12,152 nt of DNA. Source: an uncultured Lachnospiraceae bacterium (GTDB lineage: Bacteria > Bacillota > Clostridia > Lachnospirales > Lachnospiraceae). Under the pieces are notes generated by a model. That model searched no databases, was not told the DNA's origin, and worked only from the letters and a program-made list of their open reading frames with translations. Positions within the stretch are counted from its first letter, which is position 1. Each line of letters begins with the position of its first letter. The stretch is taken from assembly GCA_947177925.1 (NCBI GenBank), contig CAMWWJ010000069.1:1-12152 (forward strand), read 5' to 3'. Below, piece after piece: positions 1 through 6,583 of this stretch. Made by a program: the position numbers and the translations under genes.

Positions 1-210
1 CCTGATAACTATAAAATTTTAATAGAAGGTAAAGATGTAGATTCATTCCGTTGGCATGGTAATGGACAAATCTCAAGATTCTAAATTAAAGATATGTTTA
101 TAAGAGGATACGAAAATGGTTCAAAGTATGAAGTTGGAGATTATGAAGAAAATGAACTTGAGTTTTACTGTTCTGATATAATAATTAAGAACTTAGAAAA
201 ACTTGGATGA
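1..210 (+). pseudogene. Broken fragment of an unknown gene, left edge
   Basis: Frame 1 is open from the window edge to a TGA at 208-210, apart from one TAA at 82-84. The 27 residues before the TAA and the 41 after it have a similar composition, rich in Asp, Glu, Lys, Tyr and Ile, as in a small acidic soluble protein. This suggests one gene interrupted by a stop codon. Alternatively, a complete gene ends at 84 and the rest is chance; the only downstream ATG, at 94, has no ribosome binding site. The start lies outside the window. I do not recognise the family. Confidence 0.35.
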
Positions 211-499
211 TAACTTCCAGTTTGGGATGTTTTTACGTCTTTAATCCTTGCTACCTAGATATGAAGATTCACTTGTTACAATCTTGCTGCCAATAAGGTT
301 GCTAAACAGTGGAGCAAACACCGAGAATGCGCAAAAACATAGTGTTTATGCGGCTTCCCGGCGTTTTGGAATCCCTCAACCATCCTAAAATCAGCTTGTA
401 CGGGAAAGCAAAATCCTACTATTTTTTATTTTCCAAACCAGAATCATCTTATATCCAATCCACTAATCTACAACCTCATAATCTTCAAATGCGCCTTTC
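211..499. other. Intergenic stretch with no supported gene
   Basis: No convincing coding frame, RNA gene or terminator was seen. A plus-strand frame from 309 to 530 is open, but it has no ribosome binding site, has an unnatural composition and runs into the end of the gene on the other strand. A small dyad, AAACA-TAG-TGTTT, lies near 335-350. The stretch separates the broken fragment from the converging ArsC-like gene. Confidence 0.5.
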
Positions 500-841
500 T
501 CAGTTCCATGATTTCCATGTATCTGGCTGATAACCTACCGTAGCCAGTTTGCCATTTCTGACAATCGGTATCTTTATAACCTGTTGGTTTGCAAGCACTT
601 TTTCTTCTTTCTCATCATCAGCAATGTATTTGACAAGGGCAAGGGCATCTTTATCCTTACAATCCTCATTTATCATCTTTTCCAGACCTCCAACCGCCTG
701 GCAAACACTACGAAATTCACCTTTACTGATTTCTTTTTCATTCATATCAATAAACTGGAACTTAATTCCACGCTCTTTGAAGAATCGTTGTGCCTTCTTT
801 GTATCGTTACACTTTTTTGTTCCAAAAATCTGTATGTTCAT
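500..841 (-). CDS. ArsC/Spx-family thioredoxin-fold protein
   Basis: This 113-residue protein has the length and layout of the ArsC/Spx/YffB family. It has an N-terminal beta strand leading to Cys11 in a K-K-C-N-D-T-K-K-A context, a following helix, and a late I-P-I-V-R-N-G-K motif whose Pro92 fits the cis-proline of thioredoxin folds, then V-G-Y. Only one cysteine is present at the active-site position: the second cysteine of a CxxC is replaced by Thr14. The arginines that bind arsenate in classical ArsC are not evident. A true arsenate reductase is therefore unlikely; a YffB-like thiol protein or an Spx-like RNA polymerase partner are alternatives. The ATG follows GGAAAG by about ten bases. 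It lies four bases downstream of a possible 35-codon ORF and may share the XRE regulator's transcript. Confidence 0.8.
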   Translation of the reverse strand: MNIQIFGTKKCNDTKKAQRFFKERGIKFQFIDMNEKEISKGEFRSVCQAVGGLEKMINEDCKDKDALALVKYIADDEKEEKVLANQQVIKIPIVRNGKLATVGYQPDTWKSWN

Positions 842-845
842 GTCT

Positions 846-953
846 TTACTTTCTTTCCAATCTCTTATAAGATTCTACTGCACCAGTAACATCTCTGGTG
901 GCAGGATGACTTTTTGCAATACCGTCTCCGCCACTTGCCTGTCTACTATACAC
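846..953 (-). CDS. Possible 35-aa ORF or gene remnant
   Basis: Between the XRE regulator and the ArsC-like gene, a GTG at 953 opens a 35-codon frame ending in TAA, four bases before the ArsC-like ATG. The peptide is polar (SGGDGIAKSHP, then TRDVTGAVESYKRLERK) and looks like the end of a real protein rather than random translation. The frame continues upstream out of phase inside the regulator gene, so it could be the tail of an older gene overwritten by the regulator, or a true small gene starting five bases after the regulator's stop. No strong ribosome binding site precedes the GTG. Function is unknown. Confidence 0.3.
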   Translation of the reverse strand: MYSRQASGGDGIAKSHPATRDVTGAVESYKRLERK

Positions 954-957
954 CGTT

Positions 958-1710
958 TTATACCACAGACAGTACCTTGAAATGTTTGCATTCTTGTTCA
1001 AATGCTTGTTCCTTGCATTCTTGCTCCGTATATGCATAGCCCCTTGGATTCTCCATTTCATCAACCCAGTAATACTTAAAATCCTTCCTGTCTGCTCCAA
1101 GTATTTCTTTCATTGTATATTCCAAAACCTCATATGTAGCAGAATCTATTATCTCTTCCACAGTTCTAAACTCCTTCTCAATATAAACATCATCATGATG
1201 AATAAAGCACTCTAGTACATGGAATAGATCTTTTTTAAAATGAACCGCATCCAGATCACTTTTTAGGAATACAGAAAATCCATTGTCAAATACTTCTGTA
1301 ATGGTATATCCATGCTTATTGAGTGTCATTGCAGTAACAGAAATCTTTTTCAAATCATACCTGATGATGTTAAAGAACTCTTCCAAATCCTCATCTGTTA
1401 TAACATTCAATCCCTTGCCACATAATTTTATCCCATTATAGTTTATCTCCAAGCAACCTGCTTCACATGCGGATAGTTCTGTTAAAAAATTATCTGTCAG
1501 CACATTTCCGTACATCATCTGTTCTATCCCCATATCAAAATATTGGCATACGTCATGCAAACAATAAATGTCTGGGTTTCCCGCACCACGTTCCCATTTA
1601 GATATTGATTGCCTAGTCACATGAATTGCATCTGCCAGCTCCTGTTGGGATACTCCTCTTTCACTTCTTAAAACCCTTAAATTTTTTCCAAAGTTAATTT
1701 CATTCTGCAT
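958..1710 (-). CDS. XRE-family transcriptional regulator
   Basis: This 250-residue protein has an N-terminal Cro/C1-type helix-turn-helix at about residues 6-60, with the hallmark stretches LRSERGVSQQELAD and TRQSISKWERG. The remaining 190 residues form a domain I do not recognise, acidic and aromatic, probably for sensing or oligomerisation. I chose the ATG at 1710 over one at 1731 because GGAGG lies about nine bases before it, while the upstream ATG has nothing comparable. A promoter at 1743-1772 lies directly upstream. The two downstream reading frames follow with almost no gap, so they could be its targets or operon partners. DNA-binding function is well supported; the ligand and regulon are not visible. 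Confidence 0.88.
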   Translation of the reverse strand: MQNEINFGKNLRVLRSERGVSQQELADAIHVTRQSISKWERGAGNPDIYCLHDVCQYFDMGIEQMMYGNVLTDNFLTELSACEAGCLEINYNGIKLCGKGLNVITDEDLEEFFNIIRYDLKKISVTAMTLNKHGYTITEVFDNGFSVFLKSDLDAVHFKKDLFHVLECFIHHDDVYIEKEFRTVEEIIDSATYEVLEYTMKEILGADRKDFKYYWVDEMENPRGYAYTEQECKEQAFEQECKHFKVLSVV

Positions 1711-1742
1711 CTTGTCGACACCTCCGTTCATTTGATGACACT

Positions 1743-1772
1743 ACTATAGCACCCAGTAGCTTCAGCAGTCGA
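1743..1772 (-). promoter_or_regulatory. Probable promoter of the XRE regulator
   Basis: Read on the minus strand there is TCGACT, 18 bases, then TATAGT preceded by TGC, which makes an extended -10 box (TGNTATAGT). The -10 matches the sigma-A consensus at five of six positions. The predicted start falls just before the GGAGG that serves the ATG at 1710, giving a short leader. The -35 is weak, consistent with reliance on the extended -10. Confidence 0.5.
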
Positions 1773-1869
1773 GCAATTCATTTTAACAATAAATGCAAAC
1801 ATTTTTTACATTTCCCTATGATTTCTCACTTGCAAATTGAATTACGTTTTCTCTCATTGCATACCGCTT

Positions 1870-3222
1870 TTACATCTTCTTCCAATATCCCTTTTTTGCA
1901 GAACCTACCCTGATGATAATGCCTTTATTCTTTAGTGATTTTATTTTCTGAGAAACGGTTTTTCTGCTCACCTTCAACTTGTCAGCTATCTCCATATATG
2001 TGGAGAACGGATTATCACCCAGTATTTCGAGAACTTTCTTTTCACTTTCCGTTAAAGTCTCAGTCACTTTTCCAGTCACCCTATCAGTCACTTTTTCAGT
2101 CACCCTATCAGTCACCTTAGCACTTTGGAGTGCCTTAAACTTTACCATGATATCCTCGCCATGAACAATGTATTCTGGTTCTTCAGCGCCTAAACTCTTA
2201 CAAGCATCACAAATTTTTTGAATGCCACGCCCCCAACTTTCAATATACCCCGCACGATAAAACACTCTGGCAATATCCGGATTATATGGTTTTGATGTAT
2301 GGGAGCCTAAAAGCGTCTCTGCAGTCCACCCAAAGGGAAGCATACTACAATTGCTGACGAACATAACATCCTCTTCTATCCGAATCTGTATCGGCACATT
2401 GTCTGCCCAGTTGCAATGAATAAGAGCATTAAACACAGCTTCTCTCACTGCATCCCGGGCAAAAGGATAGGTTTCTACTCTTGTCTCCTTATAATAAGAA
2501 ATCGCAGCTTTCAGATATTTCAAATAAATCAAATCAATCACCCGATCCGCCATAATAAGCAACGAGCCATGCACCTCATCTTGATACAACAATTCACTTC
2601 CTTCAAATTTTCCAATTTTCACATAACAACCACCGATAACTTTTTCAGGATTTCTGTAAAAACATAATGCTCCAGCACGTTTCAACTTCCCCTCTACCAT
2701 CAAATCCAACTTTTCTAGAAGTTCCTCATTTGGAATATCCAAATCTTCTTTTGTCATACGCCCACTGCGGAGTGCTTCTCTCCTAAAAATATCAAAGCTC
2801 TCCTTATCCAAGTCCGAAACGAAAATATTAGATACTGTTGCCGCATCCCACTTCATTCCGGTCTTTGCCATAAGGAAATTAGTAAGCGCATTTCCTCTTA
2901 ACTGTTGTTTCGTACTACCACTGCGATAGTGATATTCACCATCATAATTTACAGGAAATGCCCAAGGATTCACAACAATCTCAATATATTCTAAACCGTT
3001 TTCTGTTAATAGATTTACATCTGCAACGATGCCAAGTTTATTCTGAATTTTATTCGGTATGTCCTCCAAGAGCTTTTTGCTATCCTTTACCCCTATAACA
3101 GTTCCGTCATCTTTTGTTCCAATATATATTTTCCCACCTTGAGCATTAGCAAAGCCACATATCCATTTGAGATACTCGTCCCGCCAAGATTGTTTCCACT
3201 CTATATTTTGGGTTTCTGCCAT
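1870..3222 (-). CDS. AlbA_2 (Schlafen-type) and RecG-like ATP-binding regulator
   Basis: The 450-residue protein has the family's three parts. An AlbA_2 (Schlafen AlbA-like) nucleic-acid-binding domain covers about residues 5-125, with I-E-W-K near the start, FANAQGGKIYIGTKDDG and a YRSGS motif. A GHKL/HATPase_c_4 domain covers about 250-365, with an N box at 260-272 (EAVFNALIH) and a G box at 328-337 (ESWGRGIQKI). A winged helix covers about 392-450. The N box continues as C-N-W where relatives usually have R-D-Y. A Val-Thr-rich linker (369-391) is encoded by 12-bp tandem repeats. Database entries often label such proteins ATP-dependent DNA helicase, but no helicase motifs are present. A nucleotide-responsive DNA-binding regulator is more likely. 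GGTGG precedes the ATG. The YgjP remnant is 19 bases upstream. Confidence 0.85.
   Translation of the reverse strand: MAETQNIEWKQSWRDEYLKWICGFANAQGGKIYIGTKDDGTVIGVKDSKKLLEDIPNKIQNKLGIVADVNLLTENGLEYIEIVVNPWAFPVNYDGEYHYRSGSTKQQLRGNALTNFLMAKTGMKWDAATVSNIFVSDLDKESFDIFRREALRSGRMTKEDLDIPNEELLEKLDLMVEGKLKRAGALCFYRNPEKVIGGCYVKIGKFEGSELLYQDEVHGSLLIMADRVIDLIYLKYLKAAISYYKETRVETYPFARDAVREAVFNALIHCNWADNVPIQIRIEEDVMFVSNCSMLPFGWTAETLLGSHTSKPYNPDIARVFYRAGYIESWGRGIQKICDACKSLGAEEPEYIVHGEDIMVKFKALQSAKVTDRVTEKVTDRVTGKVTETLTESEKKVLEILGDNPFSTYMEIADKLKVSRKTVSQKIKSLKNKGIIIRVGSAKKGYWKKM
2061..2116 (-). repeat. 12-bp tandem repeats inside the AlbA_2 gene
   Basis: On the plus strand, units CAGTCACTTTTY and CAGTCACCCTAT alternate, giving about 4.7 copies of 12 bp, or a 24-bp super-unit repeated twice. 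Each unit encodes four residues (V-T-D-R, V-T-E-K or V-T-G-K), so copy-number change would keep the frame and alter the length of the linker between the ATPase-like domain and the winged helix. Confidence 0.85.
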
Positions 3223-3241
3223 ATAAAATCACCACCATTTT

Positions 3242-3415
3242 CTACAATACATGTTTTGCGTTCTTCTCATTTTTAAGATAATCCAGTATCTGTTGATTCA
3301 AATTATCCTTTATCTCTCTCCAGTTTGGATAAAAGCAATTCATATATTCACAAAAACTATCATTATGATTTCTTTCCAGCAAATGTACTAATTCATGTAT
3401 AACAATATATTTCAT
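3242..3415 (-). pseudogene. C-terminal remnant of a YgjP-like metallopeptidase
   Basis: A 57-codon frame begins at an ATG at 3415 and ends in TAG. It starts directly with the strand leading into the zinc site: H-E-L-V-H, then L-L-E-R-N-H-N-D-S-F, then a short helical tail with P-N-W-R-E-I-K. This is the signature and spacing of the YgjP/DUF45 (PF01863) metal-dependent hydrolases, whose full length is about 230 residues. Three metal-binding histidines and the catalytic Glu are kept, but the whole N-terminal domain is missing and a stop codon sits immediately upstream in frame. It is best read as a decayed gene. Many YgjP genes lie next to type I restriction-modification operons. Confidence 0.75.
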
Positions 3416-3461
3416 TCACTCAATACATTTTCTTCTACCAAACACGGATGTCCATTGATTT

Positions 3462-4361
3462 TTATTCTGCCTCCAGCAAAAAGTATTCATGTATGGAGCT
3501 GTCATAGGGCATTTTATTATCATAAAAGGTCACCCGATAGCTTTCTCCATCCGTAAGCCTTGTGTTGAACAATTCGTCCGCTTTTAAATCAAGCTGCATT
3601 TCCTTTTCCATATTTTCAATTGCTTCCAGAATCGTCACATGATAGATGACCACATTCTTTCCTTCCTCTACAGTTTCGGAAACACTCTCTATCCGAATCA
3701 GGGCATCCTGATAAACCAGATATCCCTGTTTTGACAGATCTGCTTTTTTATCCTGAAGCGCCTGACGATTTTCCTCTGCCTTTTTGGCCGAGAGGCTTTC
3801 CTTACCCATATCCTCTGCTTCGGCTGCACTACCTGATTCATGTTTCGCCTCTTCTGCCCTGTTCTCCTGGCTTTCCGCCACAGCTCCCTCTACGTCTTGG
3901 TCTTTTACAGCTTCATCTGCGTAATCCACCGTATCCAGAAAGTCCTCCACAACACCGTTATATGCCCCGTCTGCGGCACTCTCCGTCATAAAGCCGCCTG
4001 CGTCTGCATCTTCTGTGGTCTCTGCGTCCTCAAATAACATTTCCTCTGCAGCGGTTTCATCAGCCGTCATATTATTGTAGGATTTTGGGGAGCTATTGTT
4101 TAAGGCAACCAATGTGATACACAGGCATGCAGCTACGCCTACCGTTCCATAAGCGGCATATTTCCTGTACAGCCTGCGCTTTACAAGTTTATTTTCTCCT
4201 CCTGCTGTATTTATTTGTTCTACTGGGTTTATCTGTTCTGCTACAGTTGTCTGTTCTGCCACACTTGTCTTTTCAGGCAGGGAGGCTTCTATACGGTTCC
4301 ATAAAAACGGAGCCTGGTTACTTATTAAGCTGTCAAATTCATCTTTTATGTTTTTATTCAT
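3462..4361 (-). CDS. Single-pass membrane protein, probable anti-sigma factor
   Basis: The 299-residue protein has a cytosolic N-terminal segment (1-66), one transmembrane helix at about 69-87 after a basic stretch (K-R-R-L-Y-R-K), a long acidic low-complexity region (about 90-200) and a C-terminal globular domain (about 205-299). The N-terminal part contains an F-L-W-N-R-I-E-A element and repeats built on V-A-E-Q. It has no HxxxCxxC zinc motif, so it is not a classical ZAS anti-sigma factor. The anti-sigma role is inferred from topology and from its 8-base overlap with the sigma gene. I chose the ATG at 4361 because AGGAGG lies ten bases before it; a GTG at 4370 is too close to that site. 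The acidic outer region may sense an envelope signal. Confidence 0.65.
   Translation of the reverse strand: MNKNIKDEFDSLISNQAPFLWNRIEASLPEKTSVAEQTTVAEQINPVEQINTAGGENKLVKRRLYRKYAAYGTVGVAACLCITLVALNNSSPKSYNNMTADETAAEEMLFEDAETTEDADAGGFMTESAADGAYNGVVEDFLDTVDYADEAVKDQDVEGAVAESQENRAEEAKHESGSAAEAEDMGKESLSAKKAEENRQALQDKKADLSKQGYLVYQDALIRIESVSETVEEGKNVVIYHVTILEAIENMEKEMQLDLKADELFNTRLTDGESYRVTFYDNKMPYDSSIHEYFLLEAE
4216..4269 (-). repeat. 18-bp imperfect repeats in the anti-sigma-like gene
   Basis: Three imperfect 18-bp units, each starting TTCT on the plus strand, encode the V-A-E-Q-rich stretch at about residues 33-52 of the membrane protein. They expand the linker between the N-terminal element and the membrane helix. 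Confidence 0.5.
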
Positions 4362-4932
4362 AATAACCACACCTCCTTAATTTCTTTATGGCATTCTGGT
4401 ATTTCCACGTAACCGTCCCCATAGGCATTTGAAGAAGCTCTCCAATTTCCTTAAAGGTAAGCTCTCCTGCAATTTTTAAGTGGATGATCTGCTGCTCTGA
4501 CTCCTTTAAGGAAGACAGTGCTTCCGTAAAAGACAGTCTGGAAACAATCTGTTCTTCCTGATTTTCCTGTCCGCTCTCCTTTGCCATTGCCTGGACCGCC
4601 TTTCCATAGCCCCTTTCTTCCTCATAAGAATCCTCTGCGGAAAAATCAGTCAGATCCTCTTTTTTATGCTTCCTGATAAAATCAATGGTCATATTTCTGG
4701 CAATCTGTATCAGCCAGGACTTATGCCCCTTTTTCGGCTCATAATGATCCGCTAACCCCCATAGCTTCAAGAAAAAGTCGCTGACGATATCCTCTGCATT
4801 TTCCCTGCTTTTTATGATTTGGAGCACATAGGAATACAAATATGGCATATAAGCCTCATAAACGGCCTTCAGCGCCTCTTTATCCCCATGCCGCATTCGC
4901 TCCATGCACTCCCAAAACTGTGTGTCTGTCAC
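4354..4932 (-). CDS. ECF-type RNA polymerase sigma factor
   Basis: The 192-residue protein has the ECF sigma layout. Region 2 is at about residues 20-92, including E-N-A-E-D-I-V-S-D-F-F-L-K-L-W (2.1-2.2) and W-L-I-Q-I-A-R-N-M-T-I-D-F-I-R-K (2.3-2.4). A longer than usual Glu/Gln-rich linker follows at about 93-130. Region 4 is at about 135-187, with a helix-turn-helix at L-T-F-K-E-I-G-E-L-L and G-T-V-T-W-K-Y. Regions 1 and 3 are absent. The start is a GTG with AAGGAG seven bases upstream. The stop overlaps the membrane protein's start by eight bases, which implies translational coupling. The target promoters cannot be read from this window. Confidence 0.92.
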   Translation of the reverse strand: MTDTQFWECMERMRHGDKEALKAVYEAYMPYLYSYVLQIIKSRENAEDIVSDFFLKLWGLADHYEPKKGHKSWLIQIARNMTIDFIRKHKKEDLTDFSAEDSYEEERGYGKAVQAMAKESGQENQEEQIVSRLSFTEALSSLKESEQQIIHLKIAGELTFKEIGELLQMPMGTVTWKYQNAIKKLRRCGYYE

Positions 4933-4970
4933 AAGGTTCTCCTTCCTGACAATTCCCCTCTGCTCCTGAT

Positions 4971-4995
4971 AGCCGGTTAAGTTCTCTTATCGGCT
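4971..4995 (-). promoter_or_regulatory. Dyad in the sigma-factor leader
   Basis: About 40 bases before the sigma GTG there is an inverted repeat: AGCCG, A, TAAG, loop AGAA, CTTA, AC, CGGCT on the minus strand. It could be a leader hairpin or an operator. On the plus strand a T-run follows a few bases later, but no plus-strand gene ends there, so a terminator role is unlikely. I could not place a convincing promoter for the sigma gene. Confidence 0.35.
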
Positions 4996-5049
4996 GTAAC
5001 CTTTTTTCTATAATGAATACGAATTGTCTTACTTGTTTTTATGGTATTT

Positions 5050-5083
5050 TAAAAAAATGGTGCCATGCCTTACACATGACACC
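5050..5083 (-). terminator. Intrinsic terminator after dapL
   Basis: On the minus strand GGTGTCATG pairs with CATGGCACC (nine pairs, one G-U) around the loop TGTAAGG, followed by A and seven T. It lies 17 bases past the dapL stop and should end the glnA-dapL transcript before the sigma gene. Confidence 0.85.
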
Positions 5084-5100
5084 TTCTTTTCGTCTGCCTT

Positions 5101-6315
5101 CTATAATGCTTTTATCCTGTCAATGGCCTCAACCGTGTTTTCATAAGAACCGAATGCTGTTAATCTGAAATAAGTTTCCCCGCTTGGGCCAAAGCCTGAA
5201 CCGGGAGTTCCTACCACGTTGGCATGTTCCAGTAAATAATCAAAAAATTCCCAGCTGGTCATATTGTTTGGAGCCTTCAACCAGATATATGGCGCATTGA
5301 CTCCTCCCGAAACCGTATAGCCGGCCTCCTTTAAGCCCTCATAAATATATTTGGCATTGTTCATATAGTAAGCCACCTGCTCCTTAAGCTGAGCCTGTCC
5401 TTCCTTTGAATATACAGCCTCACCTGCTCTCTGGATAATATAAGGAGCGCCGTTATATTTGGTGCCATGGCGTCTTGCCCAAAGTCCGTGAAGGGAAACT
5501 TCCCCTGCCTTTAAATCCTTGGGCACTACCGTATATCCTAAGCGCACTCCGGTAAAGCCTGCATTTTTAGAAAAGGAATGAAGCTCAATGGCACAGGTTC
5601 TTGCTCCCTCACATTCATAAATGCTGTGAGGCACGTCCGCTTCGGATATGTACGCTTCATATGCGGCATCATAAATAATCACCGAACCGTTTTTATTGGC
5701 ATAATCCACCCATTCCTGAAGCTGTGCCTTTGTAATAGTGGAACCGGTAGGATTATTCGGAAAACACAGATAGATAATATCCGGCACTTCCTTTGGAAGC
5801 TCAGGGGCAAAATCGGTTTCTGCAGTACATGGCATGTAGATCACGTCGCTCCATGTTTCCTTTGTTGGATCATAAGTACCTGTCCTGCCCGCCATAACGT
5901 TAGTATCCACATAAACCGGATAAACCGGGTCACAAACCGCAATCTTGTTATCTATGCTGAAAATTTCCTGAATATTTCCCGAATCGCACTTTGCGCCGTC
6001 AGACACAAAAATTTCATCCGCGCTGATTTCACAGCCCCGTTTTTTATAATCATGCTCCACAATGGCATTTCTCAAAAATTCATAGCCTAAGTCCGGCGCA
6101 TAACCATGGAAGGTTTCCGCCTTTCCCATTTCATCCACTGCACTATGTAATGTTTCTATAATCTTTGGTGCAAGTGGCTGGGTCACATCCCCGATTCCCA
6201 GACGGATGATCTTCTTATCCGGATTTGCTGCCGCATAAGCATTTACCTTTTTTGCTATAGTGGAAAATAAATAACTTCCCGGCAGTTTTAAATAATTGTC
6301 ATTAATCTTAAACAT
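5101..6315 (-). CDS. dapL: LL-diaminopimelate aminotransferase
   Basis: DapL is a cytosolic pyridoxal-phosphate enzyme that converts tetrahydrodipicolinate directly to LL-diaminopimelate with glutamate as amino donor, skipping the acylated intermediates of the classical lysine pathway. The 404 residues match the family's usual length of about 410. Class I/II aminotransferase landmarks are in order: F-P-N-N-P-T-G at 185-191, D216 and Y219 in I-I-Y-D-A-A-Y-E, and the Schiff-base Lys250 in S-F-S-K-N-A-G-F-T-G-V-R-L-G-Y. GAGAGGAG precedes the ATG. The next upstream gene, dapF, acts on its product. They are separated only by palindromic element A, so they probably share a transcript. Confidence 0.96.
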   Translation of the reverse strand: MFKINDNYLKLPGSYLFSTIAKKVNAYAAANPDKKIIRLGIGDVTQPLAPKIIETLHSAVDEMGKAETFHGYAPDLGYEFLRNAIVEHDYKKRGCEISADEIFVSDGAKCDSGNIQEIFSIDNKIAVCDPVYPVYVDTNVMAGRTGTYDPTKETWSDVIYMPCTAETDFAPELPKEVPDIIYLCFPNNPTGSTITKAQLQEWVDYANKNGSVIIYDAAYEAYISEADVPHSIYECEGARTCAIELHSFSKNAGFTGVRLGYTVVPKDLKAGEVSLHGLWARRHGTKYNGAPYIIQRAGEAVYSKEGQAQLKEQVAYYMNNAKYIYEGLKEAGYTVSGGVNAPYIWLKAPNNMTSWEFFDYLLEHANVVGTPGSGFGPSGETYFRLTAFGSYENTVEAIDRIKAL

Positions 6316-6360
6316 ATCTTTCTCCTCTCAATTTGTTTTTCCCTAATAGGCACACTATTT

Positions 6361-6581
6361 GTAACAGTTCAGCCAGTAGTTCCACTACAGGCAGCGGGGC
6401 GGACATTTGGCTGAACATGATTTCTTAAGGAGCCCTTATAAAATCGCCAGTGCTTAGCGAGGTTCTTTCGAGCTTAGCACTGCTGCGTTTTTATCAGAGC
6501 GGGAGCGTGGCGACGTAGAAACATGTTCAACCAAATGCCCGCCCCACTGTCTGTGGGGGGAACTGCTGGCTGAACTGTTAC
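6361..6581 (-). repeat. Large palindromic element A, possible structured RNA
   Basis: Outer arms of about 60 bases at 6361-6419 and 6522-6581 are imperfect inverted repeats beginning GTAACAGTTCAGCCA. Each arm also carries its own smaller dyad: GTTCAGCCA and TGGCTGAAC at 6367 and 6408, GTTCAACCA and TGGCTGAAC at 6525 and 6567. Between the arms, read on the minus strand, come CACGCTCCCGCTCT, a hairpin built on CGCAGCAGT and ACTGGCG, and a second hairpin (TAAGG-GCT-CCTTA). The core matches element B. The element starts two bases after the dapF stop and sits between dapF and dapL. It has no T-run and so is not a plain terminator. More arm mismatches become G-U pairs in a minus-strand RNA than in a plus-strand RNA, weakly favouring minus-strand transcription. 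Confidence 0.85.
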
Positions 6582-6583
6582 CA

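Noticed and set aside
500..841. Arsenate reductase (arsC) as a firm call
   Set aside because: Only the fold matches; the substrate-binding arginines are not evident and no arsenic genes are nearby.
549..980. Plus-strand frame of 143 codons
   Set aside because: It overlaps the ArsC-like gene on the other strand, has no ribosome binding site and has a random-looking, Ser/Phe-rich composition.
1870..3222. ATP-dependent DNA helicase RecG
   Set aside because: The protein has AlbA_2, GHKL-like and winged-helix parts but no helicase motifs; the common database name is misleading.
5578..6090. Plus-strand frame of 170 codons across dapL
   Set aside because: It is antisense to an unmistakable dapL, rich in Cys, His and Ile as expected of an antisense shadow, with no start signal.
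6361..6581. Element A as a simple intrinsic terminator of dapF
   Set aside because: It is about 220 bases with multi-hairpin architecture, has no terminal T-run, and shares a conserved core with another locus.
6361..6581. Element A as a classical MITE or IS remnant
   Set aside because: The terminal inverted repeats differ between copies A and B and no target duplication was evident, although a mobile origin is not excluded.
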